This document shows, piece after piece, positions 1 to 6,929 of a stretch of DNA of 14,215 bases. The notes under the pieces were generated by a model. It searched no databases, had not been told where the DNA came from, and was given only the letters and a program-made list of their open reading frames with translations. A program made the position numbers and the translations under genes. Position 1 is the first letter of the stretch. Every line of letters starts with the position of its first letter. Source of the DNA: Planctomycetota bacterium. GTDB taxonomy: Bacteria > Planctomycetota > Planctomycetia > Pirellulales > Lacipirellulaceae. The DNA lies in the NCBI GenBank assembly GCA_024278035.1, contig JAJRUA010000145.1, positions 1 through 14,215 of the forward strand, in the 5' to 3' direction.

Positions 1-223
1 GAAACCCTTGTCCTTTGCCCGTTTTTTGCACGTTCCACCGCTCGAAACAGCCTTCGATTTTCAGCACGCGGTAGACGGTTGCCGGGCTCACTGCGACGAC
101 ATCTTGATCCATCATCAGGTACGTCAGGCGACGGTATCCTGCGGTACCCCACCACTTTCGGACAAAGTCGGAAACGGAAACGAAAAAAATACGAAGAAAG
201 TGCTTGACTTCACGAAAGGTCAT
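1..223 (-). CDS. IS3/rve-type transposase, N-terminal part (runs off left edge)
   Basis: Read on the minus strand from an ATG at 223-221, this open frame continues to the window edge with 74 full codons and no stop. It begins MTFREVKHFLRIFF, then FVRKWWGTAGYRRLTYLMM, then VVAVSPATVYRVLK, and reaches ERWNVQKTGKGQGF at the edge. GYRRLTYLM followed by VSPATVYRVL is the helix-turn-helix-like region that precedes the DDE integrase core in IS3-type OrfB proteins, so the catalytic part should lie beyond the left edge. No clear ribosome binding site precedes the ATG. The first 19 bases of the gene lie inside a repeat that recurs at 329-351. Whether the gene is intact cannot be told. Family recognition is by motif only; assignment to IS3 rather than a related rve family is moderately sure. 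Confidence 0.7.
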   Translation of the reverse strand, partial: MTFREVKHFLRIFFVSVSDFVRKWWGTAGYRRLTYLMMDQDVVAVSPATVYRVLKIEGCFERWNVQKTGKGQGF

Positions 224-227
224 TTAT
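205..227. repeat. 23-bp repeat, copy 1 (near-palindrome)
   Basis: This matches 329-351 at 21 of 23 positions in direct orientation. Its first 18 bases are TGACTTCACGAAAGGTCA, an imperfect inverted repeat with a central CG. This copy overlaps the start of the minus-strand transposase gene. It is either a regulator operator, part of an IS end, or a duplicated scrap of the transposase start. Confidence 0.6.
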
Positions 228-328
228 ACAGTGGAGGGGGTGGCTTGGATGTTTCTGTGTGAATTTCTGCGGTGAGCAGGGAGGACCGTTGGTAGATCAG
301 GCCATTAGTCATGTGGTCTTGTCTAAAA

Positions 329-351
329 TGACCTCACGAAAGGTCACTTAT
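329..351. promoter_or_regulatory. 23-bp repeat, copy 2; candidate operator upstream of the LacI gene
   Basis: The first 18 bases are TGACCTCACGAAAGGTCA: arms TGACCT and AGGTCA around a 6-base spacer whose middle is CG. Even symmetry with a central CG is usual for LacI-family operators, although the bases next to the centre are not symmetric here. The site lies about 70 bases before the regulator's start codon, where autoregulation would be expected. Its centre is 124 bp from that of copy 1. Read on the minus strand it could also encode (V/M)TFREV, the same first residues as the transposase, so an IS-derived origin is a real alternative. Confidence 0.4.
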
Positions 352-366
352 TTCCCCCCTAACTTA

Positions 367-410
367 CACGGGTTTCTTCCCATCGCACGGGGTTTCCCTT
401 TCCGCACGGG
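367..410. repeat. Three CACGGG boxes at 19-bp spacing before the LacI start
   Basis: CACGGG occurs at 367-372, 386-391 and 405-410, each start exactly 19 bp after the previous one. The first two units also share a following TTTC-rich stretch. The last box ends five bases before the ATG at 416. The array could be a protein-binding site or a decayed tandem repeat. The six-base core is short, so the claim rests on the regular spacing. Confidence 0.35.
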
Positions 411-415
411 CCGAG

Positions 416-1558
416 ATGAAAAAATCGATTCCTGACAAAAAGTCGGAGGCGGTGGTTACGCCTTTCAAGCAAGTTCGGCTGATCGATATCGCCGCGGCGG
501 CAGGAGTTTCGCGGACAGTCGCTGGGCGGGTGATCAACGGAGGCAACGGCAATTCCCGCGTTGGTGAAGAGACAGCTCGACGCATTCGGAAAATTGCCAA
601 GCAAATGCAGTACCGCCCTAATCCGGCCGCCAGGCAGTTGCGGGGTAAGCGGACGCAAACCTTTGGGGTGTTGGTTGCGTCGGCTGGCGATCCGCTTCGT
701 TCCTTCCTTGTGCAGCACCTTGATATGGAGGCCGCCAAGATCGGTTGCCACACGATCATTGGCAACACGATTGGTTGGGAGGGCCCAAATCACTTTGGTT
801 ACTACATTGAAGAGTTTGCGCGACGAGGAGTGGATGGCGTGCTGTGTGCGGTGCATGATTGGCACGTCGGCGATCGGGCTGCTTTGCTTGAGGCACATCC
901 GAACACGGTTTTCTATGAAGACCCGGGAATTGAAGGTGCCCGCTTTATTGAAGTTGATCGAAGCGAAGCGGCACGTCTTGCGGTGAAGCACCTTGCGGAG
1001 CGTGGCTGCCAGCGCATTGGCCTTGCTTTGGCGGGAATTACCAAGTCTTCCTCGCTAGCTCGCAAGGAGGGCTACGCCGAAGAGCTGGATAATCAAGGTT
1101 TGCCACTTGATGAATCTTTGGTTTTTAACAGCGAGCCCTTTGGATCACTCCATGCCGTCCACAATGAGAAGAAGCTCACTTGGGAGTACCCAGTAAACAT
1201 TGTCGATCGCAGCATTGATGCGTTGATTGATGATGCCAAGGCGGATGCGATCATTGCCCACGATGATTTTTGGGCCGCTGCTTTGATCAAGCGGCTTCGA
1301 GCAAGAGGTCTTTCGGTTCCGGGAGATATCGCTGTTGTTGGGTACTTGAACCATTACCTGGCAGACTGGACCGATCCTCCTCTTACGACCATTGATCTAC
1401 AGCATGAATTGGCGGCAAAAGAAATGGTCAAGATGGTAGAGCAATTGGTTCGCGGCGAATCGCCTTCGCAAGAAATTGGTCCCCTCAAGGGGCGAGGTGA
1501 AAAGGGAAAGGGGAAAACTATGATTTCGCCAAGGCTCATCGTCCGTGAATCAGCTTGA
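416..1558 (+). CDS. LacI-family transcriptional regulator
   Basis: This is a DNA-binding sugar-responsive regulator of 380 aa, slightly longer than the usual 330-350. Residues about 22-41 form the LacI helix-turn-helix (LIDIAAAAGVSRTVAGRVIN), followed by YRPNPAARQLRGKRT, the hinge that contacts the minor groove. The rest is a periplasmic-binding-protein-like effector domain with typical landmarks: FGVLV, GVDGVLCAV, AARLAVKHLAERGCQRIGLA, DAIIAHDDFWA, and a C-terminal SPRLIVRES. Start chosen at ATG 416, with GCCGAG just upstream as a weak ribosome site; the extra N-terminal residues (KKSIPDKKSEAVVTPF) are charged linker. Residues about 355-368 are an unusual lysine/glycine-rich insertion just before the conserved C-terminal strand. 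It leads the locus and probably controls the genes downstream; the effector is unknown. The family call is very sure, the regulon is inference. Confidence 0.95.
   Translation: MKKSIPDKKSEAVVTPFKQVRLIDIAAAAGVSRTVAGRVINGGNGNSRVGEETARRIRKIAKQMQYRPNPAARQLRGKRTQTFGVLVASAGDPLRSFLVQHLDMEAAKIGCHTIIGNTIGWEGPNHFGYYIEEFARRGVDGVLCAVHDWHVGDRAALLEAHPNTVFYEDPGIEGARFIEVDRSEAARLAVKHLAERGCQRIGLALAGITKSSSLARKEGYAEELDNQGLPLDESLVFNSEPFGSLHAVHNEKKLTWEYPVNIVDRSIDALIDDAKADAIIAHDDFWAAALIKRLRARGLSVPGDIAVVGYLNHYLADWTDPPLTTIDLQHELAAKEMVKMVEQLVRGESPSQEIGPLKGRGEKGKGKTMISPRLIVRESA
1478..1522 (+). repeat. In-frame low-complexity insertion near the 3' end of the LacI gene
   Basis: The stretch begins with CCCCTCAAGGGG (1481-1492), a near-palindrome, and continues as a purine-rich G/A run. 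It encodes GPLKGRGEKGKGKT, which separates the last effector-domain helix from the conserved SPRLIVRES end. Family members normally have a few residues here. The composition differs from the rest of the gene, suggesting a short repeat element that inserted without breaking the frame. Confidence 0.45.
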
Positions 1559-1631
1559 TATTGTTTTGAAAAAAACGATTTGGAAAAAAGTAAAAGAACG
1601 TTAGAGGCGTCAACTCATCCGTTTAGCACAA

Positions 1632-1638
1632 AGGAGGT
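1632..1638 (+). promoter_or_regulatory. Strong Shine-Dalgarno deciding the start at 1646
   Basis: AGGAGGT lies seven bases before the ATG at 1646. The reading frame is open back to a TTG at 1580, but the ribosome site and the signal peptide that begins at 1646 show the ATG is the true start. Confidence 0.85.
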
Positions 1639-1645
1639 ACTCACC

Positions 1646-2638
1646 ATGAATAGGTTTAGGCTACTTCAATTTAGTACGGCGATGTTTTTTCTGGGACCGA
1701 TTATTGCCTTGGCAAACCCTGTCGCAGGCACCACCTACACTTACGACCTGAGCGAAGCGGATCCCGGCACGGGGATTTTCACGGAAGCGATTGTCGATAC
1801 GGAAGATTTTATCGCACCGGCGACGCCGCCGACGGTGGATCCATCGCTTTGGGCTGCCCTCCCCGGGCAGGGCATCTTAACCGATGGCGATCTCGGCTCG
1901 CTGCTTGGTTGGGATGACCCGAATCCTTCCGCAACTTTCCCTAATGGTACCTTTGCTGGCTTCAGGAGTGATGGCTTTGGCGGGGCTCCTCGTCCGAAGA
2001 TCGATATTGATCTTGGCGGTACCTATGACTTGAATTCGATTACTTTGCATTACCTTGTTGAAGACGCTCAATTTATCTATGCACCGCAGCCAATCTCCGA
2101 TGGTGAAGGGGGCTTTTTGTTCGATGCCTTTACCGTTTCTGGCAGCACGGATGGAGCCAATTTCTCCGAGCTAGGGAGTACGAATGGCTTCAATCCTATT
2201 TTCGGTCCGGGGGGGGATAGTGGATCGGGTGCTCTTGATATCCGCACGGCAACAATTGACCTTACAGGCAATACGGCCAGCTATTTGAGCCTTGATCTTC
2301 GGACGCCGTTTACGTTTCTCGTGTTGAGCGAGTACGTCGTTGACGGAACCCTGTCCTCGCCGTCAGCGACGCCGGGTGATTACAACGCAGACGGAACCGT
2401 CGATGCAGCGGACTACACCGTCTATCGCGACAACTTGGGGGGCGATTCCTCGGCCCTTAATGGCAATGGTTCAGGGGGAACGACGGTTGTGGCGGCAGAC
2501 TACACCCTCTGGGCGAATAACTTCGGTAATACGGCCAGTAACAGTGTCGCGGTTCCGGAACCGGCATCGTTCATTTTGATGGGCTTTGGCCTTCTAGGTA
2601 TCTTCTCTAGGCGACGCCCTGTTTGGCCCCAGGAATAA
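1646..2638 (+). CDS. Exported PEP-CTERM protein with galactose-binding-like domain and dockerin-like module
   Basis: A 330-aa exported protein. Residues 1-23 are a signal peptide (MNRFRLLQ, a hydrophobic core, then IIALA before N24). Residues about 30-240 form a beta-rich domain with discoidin-like landmarks: KIDIDLGGTYDLNSITLHYL, FIYAPQ, VSGSTDGANFSELG, TASYLSLDLRTPFTFLVLSEY. The same landmarks recur in the next two genes. Residues 244 to about 295 are a dockerin-like calcium-binding repeat: GDYNADGTVDAADY has the D-x-N-x-D-G-x-x-D-x-x-D loop, and the second half (NGNGSGG, then AADYTLW) is degenerate. Residues 303 onward are a PEP-CTERM tail (VPEPAS, a hydrophobic segment, SRRRP), the exosortase sorting signal. 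The protein is probably secreted or surface-attached and binds glycan; no catalytic motif was seen. It follows the LacI gene by 87 bases. The ligand is unknown. Confidence 0.85.
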   Translation: MNRFRLLQFSTAMFFLGPIIALANPVAGTTYTYDLSEADPGTGIFTEAIVDTEDFIAPATPPTVDPSLWAALPGQGILTDGDLGSLLGWDDPNPSATFPNGTFAGFRSDGFGGAPRPKIDIDLGGTYDLNSITLHYLVEDAQFIYAPQPISDGEGGFLFDAFTVSGSTDGANFSELGSTNGFNPIFGPGGDSGSGALDIRTATIDLTGNTASYLSLDLRTPFTFLVLSEYVVDGTLSSPSATPGDYNADGTVDAADYTVYRDNLGGDSSALNGNGSGGTTVVAADYTLWANNFGNTASNSVAVPEPASFILMGFGLLGIFSRRRPVWPQE

Positions 2639-2698
2639 CCGGAAGAGGCGATCGAAGCTTTGTTTCTTATCTCTGATTTTCACTCTAGGAGAAGTCTG

Positions 2699-3346
2699 AT
2701 GAAAAAAATTGGTTGTTTCATAATCGCACTGGCTATGACAACGGCTATTCTAGCCGGGGGCTCGACTGCCCTTGCCGGTTTGGTCCCGATTTCCTCGTAT
2801 TCGTACGATAGCTCCCCAGCCTGGGCGGCCCACTGGTCAACTCCGGCCAGCGAATTCACGAGTCCTTCCTTGCTGACCAACGGTGTTGGGAATATCGACG
2901 GAGAGTCGTTTGGTTTTGGAACTGAAACGGTTGGGTTTGTCTTGGCCGGTGGAGATGGAAGTCCCCAGCCGTTGATTGTCGTTGACCTTGGCGGCACCTT
3001 TGATGTGGATTCGGTAGATGTCTACTACCATGTCGATCAGGGGTCGGCCATTCTCAACCCTTCGTTGATTTCTGTGTTGGGAAGCACCGACGGGGTTACC
3101 TACACACCGCTCGGTTCGATCAGTTCGTTCCCTACGATTGATCCCGGCACACAAGAGAATCGACTTGCTTCAATCAGTGTGGGAGGAGCGTCGGTCGCCT
3201 ACCTTCAGGTCGATGTGCGAAACGTTTTTGACTTCGTCTTTTTAACCGAGATAGAAGTTCAGGAATTCGCGGCCATCCCCGAACCGGCCGCCCTTGCCCT
3301 ATTCGGATTCGCCGCTTTTGGCTTGTCCACGTTGCGTCGTCGATAG
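2699..3346 (+). CDS. Exported PEP-CTERM protein with galactose-binding-like domain
   Basis: A 215-aa protein starting at the ATG at 2699, preceded by AGGAGA at 2687-2692; an open frame extends to a TTG at 2660 but lacks these signals. Residues 1-26 are a signal peptide (MKKIGCFIIALAM to STALA). Residues about 30-185 are a shorter version of the domain in the preceding protein: LIVVDLGGTFDVDSVDVYY, VLGSTDGVTYTPLGS, VAYLQVDVRNVFDFVFLTEI. Residues 193-215 form the PEP-CTERM tail (IPEPAALALFGF, ending LRRR). There is no dockerin-like module. It sits 60 bases after its larger relative and looks like a stripped-down paralogue, plausibly a second binding protein for the same ligand. A strong hairpin follows its stop codon. 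Function beyond binding is inference. Confidence 0.85.
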   Translation: MKKIGCFIIALAMTTAILAGGSTALAGLVPISSYSYDSSPAWAAHWSTPASEFTSPSLLTNGVGNIDGESFGFGTETVGFVLAGGDGSPQPLIVVDLGGTFDVDSVDVYYHVDQGSAILNPSLISVLGSTDGVTYTPLGSISSFPTIDPGTQENRLASISVGGASVAYLQVDVRNVFDFVFLTEIEVQEFAAIPEPAALALFGFAAFGLSTLRRR

Positions 3347-3355
3347 AGTTGCTCG

Positions 3356-3413
3356 CAGTTTCCGATCCAGGCATCTTAAAGCGTAAGGTTGTAAGGTGCC
3401 TGGCTCGGAACTG
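3356..3413. repeat. Long hairpin between PEP-CTERM gene and DUF4434 gene
   Basis: Arms 3356-3378 and 3392-3413 pair over about 21 positions with one bulged base, one mismatch and one G-T pair, around a 13-base loop. The core is CCAGGCATCTTA against TAAGGTGCCTGG. It starts ten bases after the stop codon at 3346. No T-run follows, so it is not a classic intrinsic terminator. It may be an RNA processing or stabilising structure, or a dispersed palindromic repeat; AGGTGCCTGGC resembles intergenic palindromes I associate with planctomycetes, which is recollection, not a search result. Confidence 0.7.
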
Positions 3414-3460
3414 ATTTCTACCGGTTTATCCATGCTTCCACACTTTGGAAACTTTTACTT

Positions 3461-5326
3461 ATGGCGATTGTCTCCAGCAAAAACGGCCTTCGGAATTGGG
3501 CTTCGATTTTATTCGCAGCCTTATTCTTCTTCGGAAGTATTGGATCAGCCCAAGCGGTCGATCCCTCGCTGCCGCTGGCAACGGGGTCGTTCATCCAGCT
3601 CAACAACAGCTTTGCGGGCCGAAGTCCTTCTTGGTGGCAGACGGAGCTTGGCGCGATGAATGCCGTGGGTATGGATACGCTCGTAATTCAATACGTTGCT
3701 TTCGATAATAACTATTACTATCCGACGAGTGTTCCTGGAGGATCGCCGCAGGCAGTGGACTCGATCAGCCGCATACTTACGGCGGCGGATACCTATGGTA
3801 TGGATGTCTTCCTAGGCGTTCATTTTGATCCTTCGCCCGACAGCAATGCTTCCTTCAATCTCGCCACGAATGTTGCCAAGGGACAGGCAACCATGAACGA
3901 ACTTCAGACACGCTATGCAAGTTACAATTCGTTGGCCGGATGGTACATGCCGCAAGAGATTAGCGATTTTACCATCTTCAGCCAGCCACAGCTTCGGGAC
4001 GATTTGGTCTCTTATACTAGTAGCCTAAAAGCGACCGCCAGCGCTCTTGCCAGCGACCTGCCTCTGATGATTTCTCCCTACTTTGGTCAATCGCCCGACA
4101 GCCAGGCTTATGCGAATTGGTGGGACACGACGGGCTTGCCCCAGACGGGCGTTGATATTTTGGCGTTGCAAGATGGCGTAGGGACGCGCCGGACGACGAT
4201 CGCAGAATCCTTGCCTGTTTTCCAGGCTCTTGCCCCCGTGGCCGCTAGCAATGGGGTCGCTTTTTGGGGGAATAATGAATCGTTTGAAACGATTCATGGT
4301 TGGCCCGTTGATAACCAGCCTTGGGAGGCAGTGCCGGCGGACATCAATACCTTTAAGCAGCAAATTCAATCCACCTCGCCATGGGTCGATAAGTCGATAA
4401 CGTTTGAGTTCTCTAATTACATGAGCCCCCAAAACTCGGCGGAATCAAATGCTCTCTATCAGGATTACCAAGCGTATTACCAATCGGTCATTGAACCACC
4501 GGTAGGAACCGAACAAATTGACATCGCAAGTTACACGTACGATAACCCGGCCAGCACCTACTTCAATGGCTCGGCACCCGACCCCAGCAGCGATTTGTTA
4601 ATCGATGGTGACACGGGGTCAACCACCGAAGGCTCAGGCAGCGCTTTTGCAAACGGTACCTGGGTCGGCTACGGGAATGACAGTGGTGCCTCAGGAGATG
4701 CTCAGCCACGTGTTGTTTTTGATTTGGGGTCACAGCAGACGGTTGATTCCGTTGAGCTTTTCTACCTCGTGGACGCGGGAGCGTTTATCTTTGCTCCCCA
4801 GGAGGTTTCAGGAATTACTGATGGTCTCGTAATTTCAGCAAGTACGGACGGGACAAATTTCATACCGGTTGCTTCCAGCAATAATTTTGTCGATATCGTG
4901 ACCGATCAGTCGGGCAATGCCTTTGAGGTGCGGTCCATTCTACTCGACCTGAACGGTGTCGATGCCTCGTACTTAGCCCTGGAAATCCATACGCCCTACA
5001 CTTGGATATTCTTGAGTGAGTTCCAAGCGTTTGGCCTCGTGGCAGGGCTTCCAGGTGACTTCAACAACGATGGTACGGTGGATGCCGCAGACTACACGGT
5101 TTGGCGTGATAACTTGAACGGCGATGCGGCGGCACTCAACGGCAATGGCTCGGGGGGAGCAACGGTAACAACCGCCGACTACGATCTTTGGGTGGCTAAT
5201 TTTAGCAATGCCGCGGCTGCCAGCACTAGTCAATCGGTTCCTGAACCTAGCGCTCTTCTACTTCTCGGCGGGAGTGTTCTTTTATTGAAGACAAGAAGCC
5301 GTAAGTCACTTCACTTATCCAACTAG
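3461..5326 (+). CDS. Exported DUF4434 glycosidase-like protein with binding domain, dockerin-like module and PEP-CTERM tail
   Basis: A 621-aa modular protein. Residues 1-32 are a signal peptide (ILFAALFFFGSIG then SAQA). Residues about 38-345 match DUF4434, a TIM-barrel family related to glycoside hydrolases: TGSFIQLN, DTLVIQYVAFD, MISPYFG, DILALQDGVGTRRTTIAES. Conserved acidic residues that could be catalytic are E166 (WYMPQE), E273 (FWGNNESF) and E316 (SITFEF); all recur in the paralogue at 6930. Residues about 350-525 are the galactose-binding-like domain shared with the two preceding genes. Residues 532 to about 585 are a dockerin-like repeat (GDFNNDGTVDAADYTVW), and a PEP-CTERM tail begins at residue 593 (VPEPSALLLLGG). 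It is the likely surface or secreted enzyme of the locus. The ATG at 3461 has only a weak GGAA ribosome site. Enzymatic activity and substrate are not shown by the sequence. Confidence 0.85.
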   Translation: MAIVSSKNGLRNWASILFAALFFFGSIGSAQAVDPSLPLATGSFIQLNNSFAGRSPSWWQTELGAMNAVGMDTLVIQYVAFDNNYYYPTSVPGGSPQAVDSISRILTAADTYGMDVFLGVHFDPSPDSNASFNLATNVAKGQATMNELQTRYASYNSLAGWYMPQEISDFTIFSQPQLRDDLVSYTSSLKATASALASDLPLMISPYFGQSPDSQAYANWWDTTGLPQTGVDILALQDGVGTRRTTIAESLPVFQALAPVAASNGVAFWGNNESFETIHGWPVDNQPWEAVPADINTFKQQIQSTSPWVDKSITFEFSNYMSPQNSAESNALYQDYQAYYQSVIEPPVGTEQIDIASYTYDNPASTYFNGSAPDPSSDLLIDGDTGSTTEGSGSAFANGTWVGYGNDSGASGDAQPRVVFDLGSQQTVDSVELFYLVDAGAFIFAPQEVSGITDGLVISASTDGTNFIPVASSNNFVDIVTDQSGNAFEVRSILLDLNGVDASYLALEIHTPYTWIFLSEFQAFGLVAGLPGDFNNDGTVDAADYTVWRDNLNGDAAALNGNGSGGATVTTADYDLWVANFSNAAAASTSQSVPEPSALLLLGGSVLLLKTRSRKSLHLSN

Positions 5327-5360
5327 AAATTGGATCAACAGAGAATAACGGAGGAAAGTA

Positions 5361-6509
5361 ATGATTCAACAATCCAGTATTTTACGCGAATACAGAACGC
5401 CAAGAAAGTCTGTTGGCTTCACCCTGGTTGAGCTATTGGTCGTGATTGCCATTATTGGAATCTTGGTTGCCCTGCTCTTGCCGGCGGTTCAAGCCGCCCG
5501 GGCGGCTGCTCGGCGCACTCAATGCACGAACAACATGAAGCAACTGGGGCTTGCCGTACTGAACCTCGAAAGCACCTACGGTGTTTTGCCTCCGTTGTGT
5601 GTTGACGTAACCTCCCGATATATAAACGGTGTGAATATCCCTTTTGAGGAATATGCCCCCCTACAGGTCAAGGGCCCCTTCTACGGCCAAGTTGGGCTTA
5701 CACTCCATGCTTTTCTGTTGCCTTACATAGAAGAATCGTCTTTGTATGATGCAATGGAAATCGCTGTAGCTGATTTGCCGAATGCTAGTGATGTTCAACA
5801 AGCTGCCCCAGGTCTTAGCCGTACTAGAAGTGTAAACGCCCTTGTTTCAAATAACGAATTCGTCAAAGGACAAGTTATTCCGGCATTTAGGTGCCCCGAA
5901 GAACCAAGCCCATCAGGCTCAACGGGGCGTAGTGCCATGGAAGCGAATGGAGCCCCAAATTGGGCGGTCGCTAATTATGCTGGCAATTATTTAGTGTTTG
6001 GCCAGCCGAAGCCCAAGGCACTTTATCCATCCTATCCTGACCAGCTATTGCGAGGAACTGAAGGATCCACTCGCCTGGCTCAGATCACCGATGGCACGTC
6101 AAACACACTTTTTTTTGGTGAAAGATACGCCACTTGCGGCTTCGTAGGGGACGCTGCCCACCCAAGCAATGGAAGTAGCCTTTGGGCCAATTCCAACGGT
6201 ATTTATCGCCCTGCAATTTGTATGAATGCCGCTAGCCCTAGAACGCCCACTCAGACAATCCCTCCTTCCAACCCTGACGATCCTCGGATACTTGCCTTCT
6301 ATCAAACCTATCAGCCTTGTCTCCCCTTCCAGGGTTCTATCGACTGGATCAACGCCTGTGTCCGTGAGCGAGGACAAACGTTGCACAACGACAGTATGAA
6401 TGTTTGCCTCGGAGATGGCAGCGTACGCCTACTACAAACTTCGATTGATGAGGTCGTATGGGCCGCCCTTGGCGACCCGCGGGATGGCCTTGTCGTAGGA
6501 GATTATTGA
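5361..6509 (+). CDS. DUF1559 domain protein with prepilin-like N-terminus
   Basis: A 382-aa type II pseudopilin-like protein of the class greatly expanded in planctomycetes. GGAGG sits a few bases before the ATG. After a basic leader, G19 is followed by FTLVELLVVIAIIGILVALL, the prepilin peptidase site plus hydrophobic helix, with E24 at position +5. Then come VQAARAAARRTQCTNNMKQL, the usual DUF1559 entry, a cysteine-containing variable middle, DGTSNTLFFGER (about residues 243-254), and a C-terminal GDGSVRLLQTSID motif. Its final codon overlaps the start of the lipoprotein gene by one base (TGATG), indicating translational coupling. It should be processed by a prepilin peptidase and sit at the membrane or in an extracellular fibre. 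A role in surface binding or uptake of polysaccharide is a hypothesis based on its place in the locus. Confidence 0.9.
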   Translation: MIQQSSILREYRTPRKSVGFTLVELLVVIAIIGILVALLLPAVQAARAAARRTQCTNNMKQLGLAVLNLESTYGVLPPLCVDVTSRYINGVNIPFEEYAPLQVKGPFYGQVGLTLHAFLLPYIEESSLYDAMEIAVADLPNASDVQQAAPGLSRTRSVNALVSNNEFVKGQVIPAFRCPEEPSPSGSTGRSAMEANGAPNWAVANYAGNYLVFGQPKPKALYPSYPDQLLRGTEGSTRLAQITDGTSNTLFFGERYATCGFVGDAAHPSNGSSLWANSNGIYRPAICMNAASPRTPTQTIPPSNPDDPRILAFYQTYQPCLPFQGSIDWINACVRERGQTLHNDSMNVCLGDGSVRLLQTSIDEVVWAALGDPRDGLVVGDY

Positions 6510-6916
6510 TGCTACGCCATCCACAATCTTTGCTATTAGCTTTTTTGCCTTTGGGCGTATTGTTGTCTCTTGTTGGCTGCGGCGAGGCTGTGCCAGAACT
6601 AGAAACGTGGCCCGTCACTGGGAAGGTTGTCGATCAAAGGGGGGAAGTCGTCAGTTCCGGAGCCGTTCGTTGTATGACCAACTCCGATTCGCACCTAATA
6701 ACAACCGGCATCCTCGCCCCCGATGGCTCGTTTAACCTTCGTACACAAAGGAAAGGTTTCAAATACGACGGGGCCGTTGCCGGCACTTACAGCGTGGTCG
6801 TCTATTTTGAAGGGATCGGTGCGAACGGAGACGCCTACCCGGCACAATTTGAGTTGCCGGTACCCTTTACGGTCCAATCAGAAGACAATCTACTTGAAAT
6901 TACTATAAAACGCTGA
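6509..6916 (+). CDS. Small lipoprotein partner of the DUF1559 protein
   Basis: A 135-aa protein. The open frame extends back to 6458, but the start at 6509 overlaps the preceding stop, has AGGAG at 6497-6501, and gives a proper lipoprotein signal: a hydrophobic stretch ending LSLVGC, with C24 as the lipidated cysteine. After it, WPVTGKVVDQRGEVVSSGAV and LAPDGSFNL followed by AGTYSVVVYFEG have the beta-sandwich pattern of carboxypeptidase-regulatory or transthyretin-like domains. Short lipoproteins of this kind commonly follow DUF1559 genes in planctomycetes. It is probably anchored on the periplasmic or outer face and may assist the pseudopilin. Its length is typical. No enzyme motif was seen; the exact role is unknown. 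Confidence 0.85.
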   Translation: MLRHPQSLLLAFLPLGVLLSLVGCGEAVPELETWPVTGKVVDQRGEVVSSGAVRCMTNSDSHLITTGILAPDGSFNLRTQRKGFKYDGAVAGTYSVVVYFEGIGANGDAYPAQFELPVPFTVQSEDNLLEITIKR

Positions 6917-6929
6917 GGTCGCTGAGGCG

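Noticed and set aside
8..262. Plus-strand 84-aa open frame at the left edge
   Set aside because: It lies opposite the transposase frame, which has recognisable motifs on the minus strand; the plus-strand product resembles nothing and is low in plausibility.
359..991. Minus-strand 210-aa open frame
   Set aside because: Antisense to the well-supported LacI gene; arginine-, histidine- and proline-rich shadow with no domain pattern.
3356..3413. Hairpin as a standard rho-independent terminator
   Set aside because: The stem is strong but is followed by ATTTCTACC, not a run of T, so it is listed as a repeat or RNA structure instead.
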